Assembly: GCF_041435095.1 (NCBI RefSeq)
Contig: NZ_CP108025.1
Location: forward strand, 5,890,001-5,954,000
Reading direction: 5' to 3'
DNA: 64,000 bases
Source of the DNA: Kitasatospora sp. NBC_00315
GTDB lineage: Bacteria > Actinomycetota > Actinomycetes > Streptomycetales > Streptomycetaceae
Shown here: positions 25,211-33,243 of the stretch, one piece after another
Layout: every line of letters begins with the position of its first letter
How positions within the stretch are numbered: position 1 is the stretch's first letter
Made by a program: the position numbers and the translations under genes
Notes under the pieces: model-generated
Databases searched by the model: none
The model's input: only the letters and a program-made list of their open reading frames with translations
What the model was told of the DNA's origin: nothing

Positions 25211-26008
25211 TCAGTGGACGTCGGTGACCACCACGTCCAGCTGCCACGGCTTGCGCGCCGTGCCGTGGGCGGCCACCTCGACCCGGTGGCCGAGCTCGGT
25301 CAGGACATCCACCAGCTCACCGGGCGTCCTCGGCTCGGCGCCCGTGACCAGCAGATCGCGTACCAGGCGCCCCTTGGTGGCCTTGTTGAAGTGGCTCACC
25401 ACCGAGCGCTTCAGAACCCCGCCGACCTCGCGCTCCTGGAGCACCCGCACGGTGGCCGTCCGGGCGGCCACCTCGCCGGCCGGCCTCCAGGCCGCCGCGT
25501 AGGCCGCGCTGCGCAGGTCCAGCACCAGACCGTCGGCCACCGTCGGCAGCACAGTGGCCATCGCGCTCCGCCAGTACGTTCCGAGCGCCCCCAGCGGGGG
25601 GAGTTTCACACCCATCGAGCAGCGGTACGGCGGGATCCGGTCGCTCACCCGCACCGCGCCCCAGAGCCCGGAGAAGACCAGCAGCGAACGCTCGGCCCGC
25701 GCGTACGCGGCCTCGTCGAGCTTCGCCAGAGCCAGCGCGTCGAACAGCACGCCCGTGTAGACCTCGCCCGCCGGGCGCGCCCCAGCCGTCAGCAGACCGG
25801 CGTCCCGAGCCACCTCGCCGCGCAGGCCGGGGCTCAGACCCAGCACCTCGGCCGCCCGGTCGGTGTCACCCGTGCACAGCTCGACCAGCGCGTCCAGCAC
25901 GGCGGTGCGTGCCGCCGTCAGTCCCGGCAGGGACAGGCCCTCCAACGCGAGCGGCACGCCGGCCTCGGATGCGGCCTTGCCCTCCGAGGGCGGCAACAGG
26001 ACCAGCAC
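25211..26008 (-). CDS. yaaA: Peroxide stress protein YaaA family
   Basis: A 265-aa protein. GTG 26008 is preferred because GAGGA lies 9 nt upstream; GTG 26017 has no room for it. Family motifs are clear: VLVLLPPSEGKA, YTGVLFDAL, LLVFSGLWGAVRVSDRIPPYRCSMGVKLPPLG, LVLDLRSAAYAAAW and VVSHFNKATKGRLVRDLL. In E. coli YaaA limits free iron during peroxide stress and binds DNA. It is single-gene and convergent with the RNase H fusion. Confidence 0.92.
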   Translation of the reverse strand: MLVLLPPSEGKAASEAGVPLALEGLSLPGLTAARTAVLDALVELCTGDTDRAAEVLGLSPGLRGEVARDAGLLTAGARPAGEVYTGVLFDALALAKLDEAAYARAERSLLVFSGLWGAVRVSDRIPPYRCSMGVKLPPLGALGTYWRSAMATVLPTVADGLVLDLRSAAYAAAWRPAGEVAARTATVRVLQEREVGGVLKRSVVSHFNKATKGRLVRDLLVTGAEPRTPGELVDVLTELGHRVEVAAHGTARKPWQLDVVVTDVH

Positions 26009-26271
26009 GGGCGGCACTCCTCAACACTTTGTGGCAGCTGACCCCGACACCCTACGCAACCGGGCCCCGGTGCGCGGAACCGCCGCCACCTCCAGGCGGA
26101 GGCCGCCACGGCCGCTGCCGGCCCGACCGTCCGCCCGGCCCCGCGCAGACCTGTCGTCCGGTGGAATCCGCGGGTCCGGTCGTCCGGCAGGACCGGACCG
26201 GCCCGCGGCGCCGGCCGGGTTCCCGTGCCCAGATCCACCACGACCCGCCCGGAACGTCCTATTCTGCGCCC

Positions 26272-27735
26272 ATGCCCCGTCGAAAGTTGAGCGTCAAGGC
26301 CGCGGACTCCGCCCGGATCAACGCGGAGCTGGCCGAGCTGCGCACCAGCCTGGAGATCCACGCCGAGTGGCCCGACGCGGTGCTGGCGGAGGCCGAGGAG
26401 GCGGCGAGCGCACCCCGCCTGCCCGGCCTCGACGCCACCGATCTGCCGCTCTTCACCGTCGACCCGCCGGGTTCGCGCGACCTCGACCAGGCCATGCACC
26501 TCGCCCACCGCCCAGGCGGCGGCTACCGCGTGCACTACGCCATCGCCGACGTCGCGGCCTTCGTCCGTCCCGGCGGCGCGATCGACACCGAGGCCCGGCG
26601 GCGGGTGCAGACGCTCTACTTCCCCGACCGCCGCGTCCCGCTGCACCCCGCGCGGCTCTCCGAGGACGCCGCGAGCCTGCTCCCCGGTGAGATCCGGCCG
26701 GCACTGCTCTGGCAGATCGACCTGGACGACGACGGCGCCGTCGTCCTCGCGGACCTGCGCCGGGCCCAGGTCCGCTCACGGCGGCGCCTGGACTACGCCG
26801 GCGTCCAGCAGGCCGTCGACTCCGGTGGCGCCGACGAGCAGCTCGCCCTGCTCGCCACGGTCGGCCGGCTCCGGGCGCAGCAGGAACAGGCCAGGGGCGG
26901 GATCAGCCTGCCCGTCCCCGAGCAGGAGGTCGAGGAGACCGCGCACGGGTACGAACTCGTCTACCGCGCCCAGCTGCCCGCCGACGGCTGGAACGCCCAG
27001 ATCTCGCTGCTCACCGGCATGGCCGCCGCCGAACTCATGCTGGACGCCGGCGTGGGACTGCTCCGCACCCTGCCCACCGCACCGGAGTCCGCCTACACCC
27101 GACTGCGCCGGGTCGCCCGGGCCCTGCGGGTGGACTGGCCGGAGGGAACGCCGTACCCCGAGCTGATCCGCTCACTCGATCCCGCCGTCCCGCTGAACGC
27201 CGCCTTCCTCAACGAGTGCACCGGCCTGCTGCGCGGCGCCGGCTACCGGGCCTTCGACGAGACCCGGGGCCTGCCGGCACCCGCCGACCCCGGCCACGCC
27301 GCGCTCGCCGCCCCCTACGCGCACTGCACCGCGCCACTGCGCCGGCTGGCCGACCGCTTCGTCCAGGAGGTCTGCGCGGCGCTCGCCGGGGGAGTCGACG
27401 TGCCCGACTCCGTCCGTGAGGCGCTGCCCGCGCTGCCCGCGCTGATGGCGGGCGGAGAGCGCCGCGCCGCCGAGACCGAGCGGGCCTGTGTCGACCTGGT
27501 GGAGGCCGAACTGCTGCACGGTCGCGAGGGCGAGGACTTCGAGGCGGTGGTGGTCGACGTCGACGAGAAGCGGCCCGCCCGCGGCACCGTCCAGCTGCGC
27601 GAACCCGCCGTCCGGGCCAAGTGCGGACCGGACGGCACGCGGGCTCCGGCCCCGCTGCCGCTGGGCTCCCTGATCACCGTCCGGCTGACCGAGGCGGACC
27701 CGGCCACCCGTACGGTCCGCTTCGCGCCCGTGTAG
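26272..27735 (+). CDS. RNB-domain (RNase II/R-like) ribonuclease
   Basis: A 487-aa 3'-5' exoribonuclease. ATG 26272 sits 6 nt after TATTCT (26260-26265) with no ribosome site, so it is probably leaderless. The RNB core has FTVDPPGSRDLDQAMHLA (metal-binding aspartates), YRVHYAIADVAAFVRPGGAIDTEARRR, LYFPDRRVPLHPARLSEDAASLLPGE and the ALAAPYAHCTAPLRRLADRFVQE block. It lacks the N-terminal cold-shock domains of RNase II and RNase R, as is usual in actinobacteria. A short basic N-terminus could bind RNA. Confidence 0.92.
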   Translation: MPRRKLSVKAADSARINAELAELRTSLEIHAEWPDAVLAEAEEAASAPRLPGLDATDLPLFTVDPPGSRDLDQAMHLAHRPGGGYRVHYAIADVAAFVRPGGAIDTEARRRVQTLYFPDRRVPLHPARLSEDAASLLPGEIRPALLWQIDLDDDGAVVLADLRRAQVRSRRRLDYAGVQQAVDSGGADEQLALLATVGRLRAQQEQARGGISLPVPEQEVEETAHGYELVYRAQLPADGWNAQISLLTGMAAAELMLDAGVGLLRTLPTAPESAYTRLRRVARALRVDWPEGTPYPELIRSLDPAVPLNAAFLNECTGLLRGAGYRAFDETRGLPAPADPGHAALAAPYAHCTAPLRRLADRFVQEVCAALAGGVDVPDSVREALPALPALMAGGERRAAETERACVDLVEAELLHGREGEDFEAVVVDVDEKRPARGTVQLREPAVRAKCGPDGTRAPAPLPLGSLITVRLTEADPATRTVRFAPV

Positions 27736-27761
27736 CGGACCACCGGTGCGATGATCGACGG

Positions 27762-29261
27762 GTGCTCGAAGCAACCGACCGGCCTGGCCGGACCGCGCAG
27801 CCGGACCGTCGCCGCAGACTGCTGATCCTCGGGATCTGCTGCCTCAGCCTGTTCATCGTCGGTCTCGACAACACCGTGGTGAACATCGCGCTCCCGGCGA
27901 TCCAGCAGGATCTGGACGCCCCGGCCTCCGGCCTTCAGTGGATCATCGACTCCTACACCCTGGTGCTGGCCGCGCTGCTGATGCTCTCCGGATCGGTCGC
28001 CGACCGGATCGGCCGCCGCCGGGTCTTCCAGGCCGGGCTGCTGCTGTTCGTGCTCGGCTCGCTGCTGTGCAGCCTCGCGCCGAGCCTGGAGTGGCTGATC
28101 GCGTTCCGCGCGGTGCAGGCCGTCGGCGGCTCGATGCTCAACCCGGTGGCCATGTCGATCATCACCAACACCTTCACCGAGCCGCGCGAACGGGCCCAGG
28201 CGATCGGCGTCTGGGGCGGTGTGGTCGGCATCAGCATGGCGCTCGGACCGCTGCTCGGCGGCTTCCTGGTGGACGGCGCGGGCTGGCCCTCGATCTTCCT
28301 GATCAACGTCCCGGTCGGCCTGCTCGCCATCCTGCTGACCGTCCGGTACGTTCCCGAGTCCCGCGCTCCCAGACCCCGCAGGCTCGATCCGGTCGGGCAA
28401 CTGCTGATGATCGTCCTGCTCGGCGCCGGCACCGCGGCGATCATCGAGGGCCCGGCGTACGGCTGGACCTCGCCGCTGATCCTCACCCTGGCCACCGTCG
28501 CGGTGGCCGCGCTGGTGGCCTTCCCGCTGTGGGAACGGCGCGTCCCGGAGCCGCTGGTCGACCCGAGGTTCTTCCGCAGCGTCCCGTTCGGCGGAGCCAC
28601 GGTGACCGCCGTGTGCGCCTTCGCGGCGCTCGGCGGCTTCCTCTTCCTGAACACCCTCTACCTGCAGAACGTCCGTCACTACAGCCCGGTCGAGGCCGGC
28701 CTGTGGACACTGCCGATGGCCTGCATGATGCTGCTCTGCGCGCCGCTCTCCGGACGGATCGTCGGCCACCGCGGCCCGCGCGGCCCGCTGGTCGCCGCCG
28801 GTCTCGGGCTCGCCGCCAGTGGCCTGCTGCTCACCCGCCTCACCGCCGACTCGCCCGCCGGCCTGCTGCTGGTCTCGTACGGCCTCTTCGGTTTCGGCTT
28901 CGGCATGGTCAACGCGCCGATCACCAACGCGGCGGTCTCCGGCATGCCGCGCGCCCAGGCCGGCGTCGCCGCCGCGGTCGCCTCCACGAGCCGCCAGATC
29001 GGCCAGTCGCTCGGCGTCGCCGTCGTCGGCACGGTCGTCACCTCGGCGATCGTCGGCCCGATGGCCACCGGATTCGCCCCGGCCAGCCACGCCGGCTGGT
29101 GGATCGTGGTCGGCCTCGGCGGCGCCATCCTGCTGCTCGGCCTCGTCACCACCACGCAGTGGGCCTCCCGTACCGCTGCCGCCGTCGCCGCCGACTTCGC
29201 CCCCGAACGCATCCCGCAACCGGCCGGAGTACGAGGCGCCCCACCCGAGCGGCTACCATGA
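27762..29261 (+). CDS. DHA2-family MFS efflux transporter
   Basis: A 499-aa, 14-helix drug exporter. GTG 27762 is preceded by GATGAT 6 nt upstream and may be leaderless. Motifs: LSLFIVGLDNTVVNIALPAIQQDL in helix 1, GSVADRIGRRRVF in loop 2-3, AFRAVQAVGGSMLNP (motif B), and GVVGISMALGPLLGGFLVDGAGWPSIFLINVPVG (motif C plus W-x-x-I-F-x-I-N-V-P). Unlike the pump at 466 it has no extra regulatory domain. The stop codon lies only about 10 bp before the RNase P RNA gene, inside that gene's promoter. Confidence 0.9.
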   Translation: MLEATDRPGRTAQPDRRRRLLILGICCLSLFIVGLDNTVVNIALPAIQQDLDAPASGLQWIIDSYTLVLAALLMLSGSVADRIGRRRVFQAGLLLFVLGSLLCSLAPSLEWLIAFRAVQAVGGSMLNPVAMSIITNTFTEPRERAQAIGVWGGVVGISMALGPLLGGFLVDGAGWPSIFLINVPVGLLAILLTVRYVPESRAPRPRRLDPVGQLLMIVLLGAGTAAIIEGPAYGWTSPLILTLATVAVAALVAFPLWERRVPEPLVDPRFFRSVPFGGATVTAVCAFAALGGFLFLNTLYLQNVRHYSPVEAGLWTLPMACMMLLCAPLSGRIVGHRGPRGPLVAAGLGLAASGLLLTRLTADSPAGLLLVSYGLFGFGFGMVNAPITNAAVSGMPRAQAGVAAAVASTSRQIGQSLGVAVVGTVVTSAIVGPMATGFAPASHAGWWIVVGLGGAILLLGLVTTTQWASRTAAAVAADFAPERIPQPAGVRGAPPERLP

Positions 29262-29270
29262 CCACTACGG

Positions 29271-29677
29271 CGGACGAGCCGGCCGGGCGGTCGCGTCGGG
29301 CCCCTTCTGGGGGCTCGCCGAGGAACGTCCGGGCTCCACAGAGCAGGGTGGTGGGTAACGCCCACCCGGGGTGACCCGCGGGACAGTGCCACAGAAAACA
29401 GACCGCCTGCGGCTTCGGCCGCAGGTAAGGGTGAAACGGTGGTGTAAGAGACCACCAGCGACCGAGGTGACTCGGCCGGCTCGGTAAACCCCACCCGGAG
29501 CAAGGTCAGGATCGGTGCCTCCGGGCACCGTGCGCGAGTGTTCGAGGGCTGCTCGCCCGAGCTCGCGGGTAGACCGCACGAGGCTGTCGGCAACGGCAGC
29601 CCTAGATGGATGGCCGCCTCCCCGGGCCGCGCAAGCGCCCCGGGAGACAAAACCCGGCGTACAGGCCGACTCGTCCG
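29271..29677 (+). ncRNA. rnpB: RNase P RNA (class A)
   Basis: About 407 nt. Hallmarks include GAGGAACGTCCGGGCTCC (P4 5' region), CAGGGTGGTGGGTAACGCCCACCCGGGGTGACC, GGACAGTGCCACAGAAAACAGACCGCC, GTAAGGGTGAAACGGTGGTGTAAGAGACCACCAGCG, and the 3' part with AGATGGATGGCCGC and GACAAAACCCGGCGTACAGGCC. The 5' end CGGACGA pairs with TCGTCCG at the 3' end. A likely -10, TACCAT, is at 29254-29259. It is the catalytic RNA that processes tRNA 5' ends. Confidence 0.97.
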
Positions 29678-29680
29678 CCG

Positions 29681-29706
29681 CCCTCTCGGTGTTCGCGCCG
29701 AGGGGG
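29681..29706 (+). terminator. rnpB terminator
   Basis: A CCCTCTCGG...CCGAGGGGG hairpin (one wobble pair) is followed by CTTCTT, directly after the RNA 3' end. Confidence 0.7.
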
Positions 29707-29739
29707 CTTCTTCATGCCTGTGACCTCCTACGATCTAGT

Positions 29740-29786
29740 GAGACAGATTGAGATGTACTGTCTCCGCTTTGAGATAAATGGATCTC
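29740..29786 (+). promoter_or_regulatory. AT-rich promoter with overlapping palindromes at the island edge
   Basis: GAGACAG (29740-29746) pairs with CTGTCTC (29758-29764), and GAGAT (29771-29775) pairs with ATCTC (29782-29786). TTGAGA at 29748-29753 could serve as a -35 with GATAAA (29773-29778) as the -10. It marks the transition from rnpB to the accessory island. No gene starts immediately after it. Confidence 0.45.
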
Positions 29787-29824
29787 TACGGGCGCCCTAC
29801 GGCAGCTCGCGCTCTACGGATTCC

Positions 29825-30091
29825 CTACGGATTCCAGCCCGGATTGGGCGCCGAGGGCCGGCCGGTCGGCGGGGTTCCCGGGGCGTACGGCCATCCGTAC
29901 CGCTCGGCCGCAGCCTCCCTCTCGCGCTCCATCAGCAGCACGCAGGTGGCACACGCAGAGATGCTGCGGTGCGGCAGGTACCCGACTTCCGCCGTCTCGA
30001 CCCCACTGCGGCCACACCGGAAGCAGGCGCTGGCCGGCGTCCAGCTGTACGCGGCGATGACAGCCGGGGCGGGGGTCGGGCTGTCGGGCAT
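29825..30091 (-). CDS. Small zinc-ribbon-like hypothetical protein
   Basis: An 88-aa protein from ATG 30091 with GAAAGG 9 nt upstream. A CFRCG and an ACATC pair, 25 residues apart, probably bind one metal; they are followed by VLLMEREREAAAERYGWPYAPG and a proline-rich tail. It is divergent from the GntR regulator and shares its palindrome-bearing upstream region, so it may be a target. Similar small proteins occur in Streptomyces integrative elements. Function is unknown. Confidence 0.65.
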   Translation of the reverse strand: MPDSPTPAPAVIAAYSWTPASACFRCGRSGVETAEVGYLPHRSISACATCVLLMEREREAAAERYGWPYAPGTPPTGRPSAPNPGWNP

Positions 30092-30226
30092 GGTGGTGCG
30101 CCTTTCGGGTGGTGCGGGGCGGGTCACGCCTCCGGCCAACAGGTTGGCGCGCGTGTTCGAATCAGTGAAGCGGCTGGCCGACGTCACATTCAGTCATCTT
30201 CGTGTGCATCCATAGTCAGGGGCAAG

Positions 30227-30244
30227 ATCTTGGGCGCCCAAGAT
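30227..30244. promoter_or_regulatory. Perfect 18-bp palindrome (operator candidate)
   Basis: ATCTTGGGCGCCCAAGAT is fully symmetric. It sits between the divergent zinc-ribbon and GntR genes, about 82 bp before the GntR start. Confidence 0.65.
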
Positions 30245-30272
30245 GGCGAGGTCATCCCTACGGTTTGGTCTC

Positions 30273-30290
30273 AGCCGTTGCGCAACGGCT
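30273..30290. promoter_or_regulatory. Second perfect 18-bp palindrome (operator candidate)
   Basis: AGCCGTTGCGCAACGGCT is fully symmetric, 46 bp from the first palindrome start-to-start and 35 bp before the GntR start codon. Confidence 0.6.
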
Positions 30291-30325
30291 CACGCCCAGT
30301 AGCCGCCTCGCCCGCAGGGACCCAC

Positions 30326-30946
30326 ATGCCGCCGGTCGCGCCCTATCAGCGCGTCGCTGCCGAGCTCCGCCGGCGCATCGCTGACGGTCTCTGGCCCCCA
30401 GGGCACCAGCTCCCTTCCCGCGCACGGCTCGCCGCCGACTTAGGCACTACCGATGCCGCCGTCCGCCTCGCCATGGCCGTCCTGCGACGCGCGGGAGAAC
30501 TCGAGGGAACCCAGCGATCACGCCTCGTGGTGGCGCATCCTCCTGCTGTGCGCACACTCATCGATCCGGACGGCGACTGGCCCTACCCCACCGGCGACGG
30601 TGGCGGTACTGGCACGTGCCTTGCCAGCCAGGAGCTGGCCGGACGACTGCAACTCGCACCCCGAACCCGCCTGCACTGGGTGCGCTTCGAGTACCTCGAC
30701 CCGGACCTGCGGCCGAGCCACCTTGTCACCAGCTGGTGGGCCGGCCCGCGCGCGAGCACCTGGGCCCGCGCCGTCGCGGACGCAGGGCTGCACGCGCTCA
30801 CCGCGGCTGAGGGAGCCCAGCTCGGTCTGGCGCCAGGTGTTCCGGCGTGGCTGGTCCAGCGGACCCGGTACTCGGCGGCCGGGCGGCCCGTCGAGACCGC
30901 CGACCTGGTTCTTCCGGCGGACCGCTGGCGGGTGCGGCTCGGGTAG
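30326..30946 (+). CDS. GntR-family transcriptional regulator with UTRA-like domain
   Basis: A 206-aa regulator from ATG 30326 with AGGGA upstream. The N-terminal winged helix is classic GntR: YQRVAAELRRRIADGLWPPGHQLPSRARLAADLGTTDAAVRLAMAVLRRAGEL. The C-terminal part (RLQLAPRTRLHWVRFEYLDPDLRPSHLVTSWW...RTRYSAAGRPVETADLVLPADRWRV) matches the UTRA/HutC ligand domain. HutC-type GntR proteins such as KorSA, KorA and TraR control transfer and excision of Streptomyces plasmids and integrative elements. Here the rest of such a transfer module is not seen. The last ~149 bp overlap an antisense gene. Confidence 0.9.
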   Translation: MPPVAPYQRVAAELRRRIADGLWPPGHQLPSRARLAADLGTTDAAVRLAMAVLRRAGELEGTQRSRLVVAHPPAVRTLIDPDGDWPYPTGDGGGTGTCLASQELAGRLQLAPRTRLHWVRFEYLDPDLRPSHLVTSWWAGPRASTWARAVADAGLHALTAAEGAQLGLAPGVPAWLVQRTRYSAAGRPVETADLVLPADRWRVRLG

Positions 30947-31112
30947 GGGCCGCGGCTGGCTCCTGGCGGGCGATCCACGCCTCGGCCAGGGTCTCCGTGG
31001 TGAACCAGTACACGTCCGGCAGTCCGGGCTGCTCCAGCCGCTGGTCGTGCAGCAGGTCCCAGATCCCATAACCGTCCGGCAGCTCGCGGACCTCGAACCG
31101 AGGGCCCGTCAC
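30798..31112 (-). CDS. Small hypothetical protein, third gene of a coupled island operon
   Basis: A 104-aa open frame from GTG 31112, overlapping the preceding stop (GTGA). The first ~55 residues look genuine (FEVRELPDGYGIWDLLHDQRLEQPGLPDVYWFTTETLAEAWIARQE). The rest is Pro/Ala/Arg-rich and runs antisense to the 3' end of the GntR gene for ~149 bp because no earlier stop occurs. This overlap could be a deletion scar that removed the original terminus. No known domain. Confidence 0.6.
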   Translation of the reverse strand: MTGPRFEVRELPDGYGIWDLLHDQRLEQPGLPDVYWFTTETLAEAWIARQEPAAAPTRAAPASGPPEEPGRRSRRAARPPSTGSAGPATPEHLAPDRAGLPQPR

Positions 31113-31396
31113 CGGCGAAGGGCCGTAAGCACACCCACCGGGGTGATCTGTACCGTTTGCAGCTCTTCGAGCCCGCCGAGCGGCAGGAAGCAGACCTCGA
31201 ACTTCCCCGTCTTACGGATCTCCGCGCGGATCCGCTCCTCCGCTCCGGACCCGAAGAGCCGGCGAAGGTCGGCCAGCTGGTCCTCGCCGAGCGGCAGTGC
31301 GCGCAGGGTCTGCCACGCCAGGACGATCGCTTGCGGCAGGGTCTTTCGGGTGGGCCCCAGTGCGCCTTCGACCTGCACGGTCACCATGTCGCTCAT
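31109..31396 (-). CDS. Small hypothetical protein of the coupled island operon
   Basis: A 95-aa protein from ATG 31396 with GAGGAGA 7 nt upstream; the start overlaps the previous stop (ATGA) and its own stop overlaps the next start. The product (MSDMVTVQVEGALGPTRK, then QAIVLAWQTLRALPLGEDQLADLRRLFGSGAEERIRAEI, then FEVCFLPLGGLEELQTVQITP) looks alpha/beta and cytoplasmic. It is not recognised. Typical cargo of Streptomyces integrative elements. Confidence 0.7.
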   Translation of the reverse strand: MSDMVTVQVEGALGPTRKTLPQAIVLAWQTLRALPLGEDQLADLRRLFGSGAEERIRAEIRKTGKFEVCFLPLGGLEELQTVQITPVGVLTALRR

Positions 31397-31629
31397 CGGG
31401 TGCTCTCCTCGGGTGCGTGGGTGGGGCAGGCGACGACAGCCCAGCCGAGCGGTGCCGACCCGGCGCATGTCTCGGTGTAGACGTGGCCGGCTGGACCGAG
31501 CCCCGCGGTGGCGCCGCAGTCCGGCTCGATGCAGACGCGTCCGAGGCGCTGCTCGGCACTGATCTCGATGAAGCGAGGGACGCCGACCAGCGGCCGGTGC
31601 TCGACTGCAGGAGGTGTTCTGAGGGGCAT
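31393..31629 (-). CDS. Small Cys/His (zinc-binding-like) protein, first gene of the coupled operon
   Basis: A 78-aa protein from ATG 31629 (ATG 31671 is possible). It carries RVCIEPDCGA, a further C in YTETCAG, and VVACPTH, a C-x4-C...C...C-x2-H arrangement suited to one metal site. Its stop overlaps the next start (ATGA). The ribosome site is weak. Function is unknown; with its two partners it forms a translationally coupled leftward unit in the island. Confidence 0.65.
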   Translation of the reverse strand: MPLRTPPAVEHRPLVGVPRFIEISAEQRLGRVCIEPDCGATAGLGPAGHVYTETCAGSAPLGWAVVACPTHAPEESTR

Positions 31630-31812
31630 GAGCAGAGCGTCCGCCCTGCCAGCGGGCACCGGCAATGGCATCCCACGTGTGAACCGCGCAGCCTTTCACG
31701 CAGCCGTGGCGAACACGGAGGGACTCTTCATGCCGGGACTGTGAAACGGGTCAGCGGCCACCGCCCGCACGGTCTAACGTGGTGTCACCCCAGCTATCCC
31801 CCGGAGCCGTTG

Positions 31813-33243
31813 ATGCCTCGTGCCAACCACCGGCCGACCGCCGACCGTCTCCGGGCGCAGGCCGCCGCCGAGCAGTGGACCCCCTGGCAGCTGACCCAGG
31901 CCGTCGCTGCGACGTGCTCCGTCAGCCTGCTGCAGGCCAGCCGCCTCGCCCACGCCTGGACCCTGGAGACAGCGGTCGTCGCCTTCGCCGACCTCGGCCA
32001 CCGAGCCACCGTGCAGCAGCTCTCCTCGTGGGAGCGTGGCACGGCTCGCCCGGGCGACGGCAACCTCGACGGCCTCTGCCGCCTCTACCAGACCCGGCCC
32101 GACCGGCTCGGCTTCGGCCAGGATTACACCACCGGGCCCGACACACCGACCGCCACACCGGTCGCCCCCCAACCCCCAGCTGTGCCAGTCACCGGACCCC
32201 CCGCGGACATGGCAGGCCAGCGAGCCATACTCCGCGCCCTCCTCGCCGGGGCCGGCGTCGGCCTCTCCGCCCCCGTCATCGACGCCCTCGGAGACGTCCG
32301 CCGCAGCATGTCCGACACCCTCGGTGACACCCTCAGCGAGACCACCATGGAGCAGTGGGAGCGCTCGGCCACCGAGTACGGCCACGCCTACCAGATGAGC
32401 CCACCCAACCAACTGCTCGCCGAGTCGGTCCTCGACTTCGTGGAGGTGCAGCTCCTCCTCGCCCGGCGTCAGCCAGCCGAGTACCGGACCCGACTGTGCC
32501 GGGTCGCGGCCCAGCTCGCCGGGACCGCAGGCATCGCCCTCGTCGCACTCGGCGAGCACCGTGAGGCCCGAGCCTGGTTCCGGTGCGCGCAGCTCGCCGC
32601 CGAGGAGACCGGAGATCGGGCCCTGCGGGCGTGGTTGCTCACCAGGGAGGCGGTCATCCCCTTCTACTTCAGCAGCCCGCAGGCCGCCGCCGACCTCGCC
32701 GAGCGGGCCCGTCTCGTCGCCGGGAACACCGTGTGCTCGACCGCCGCGTGGGCGCCCGCCCTGGAAGCCAGGGCCCTCGCCCGCCTCGGCCGGGCCGGCG
32801 ACGCCCGCCAGGCCATGCGCATCGCCGAGGCCGCGTTCGCCCGGCTCGGCGCCGACCAGACCGGCGACACCGCGTACGGCTACACCGCCCGCCAACTGCG
32901 GTGGCACGTCGGCAGCATGTACACCGTCCTTGGTGACACCCGCCGGGCGCAGGCCGCCCTCGATGAGGCCCTCACCATGTACGCGCCCGTCGAGTACCTC
33001 GACCGGGCGCTGATCGCCCTCGACCAGGCAGCCGGACTTGTCCACGTCGGCGAGGTCGCGACGGCCGCGCAGGTCGGCGTGCAGGCGCTCGCCACCCTCC
33101 CGGCCGAGCACCTGACCGGCATCGTCGTCTCCCGGGCCCGCGAGGTCGCGGCCAGCGTGCCGGTCAGCGCCTCGCGGATGCCGTGGGTGCGGGACTTGCG
33201 TGAGGCGATCCACGCCGGGGCGGCCGGCGCGCTGCCTGCCTAG
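31813..33243 (+). CDS. XRE/TPR-type regulator
   Basis: A 476-aa protein from ATG 31813 with GGAG upstream. The N-terminal ~110 residues fit the actinobacterial XRE form (LLQASRLAHAWTLETAVVAFADLGHRATVQQLSSWERGTARPGDGNLDGLCRLYQTRPDRLGFGQDY). The rest contains TPR-like helical pairs (GEHREARAWFRCAQLAAEETGDRALRAWLLTREAV, GRAGDARQAMRIAEAAFARLG, GDTRRAQAALDEALTMY). Similar proteins act as regulators in sporulation or island control, often binding a peptide or partner protein. The stop codon overlaps that of the convergent NUDIX gene. Confidence 0.8.
   Translation: MPRANHRPTADRLRAQAAAEQWTPWQLTQAVAATCSVSLLQASRLAHAWTLETAVVAFADLGHRATVQQLSSWERGTARPGDGNLDGLCRLYQTRPDRLGFGQDYTTGPDTPTATPVAPQPPAVPVTGPPADMAGQRAILRALLAGAGVGLSAPVIDALGDVRRSMSDTLGDTLSETTMEQWERSATEYGHAYQMSPPNQLLAESVLDFVEVQLLLARRQPAEYRTRLCRVAAQLAGTAGIALVALGEHREARAWFRCAQLAAEETGDRALRAWLLTREAVIPFYFSSPQAAADLAERARLVAGNTVCSTAAWAPALEARALARLGRAGDARQAMRIAEAAFARLGADQTGDTAYGYTARQLRWHVGSMYTVLGDTRRAQAALDEALTMYAPVEYLDRALIALDQAAGLVHVGEVATAAQVGVQALATLPAEHLTGIVVSRAREVAASVPVSASRMPWVRDLREAIHAGAAGALPA

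Noticed and set aside
29271..29677. rnpB 3' end as an attachment site for the accessory island
   Set aside because: I could not find a direct repeat of the RNA 3' end at the right border, and no integrase is present in the island.
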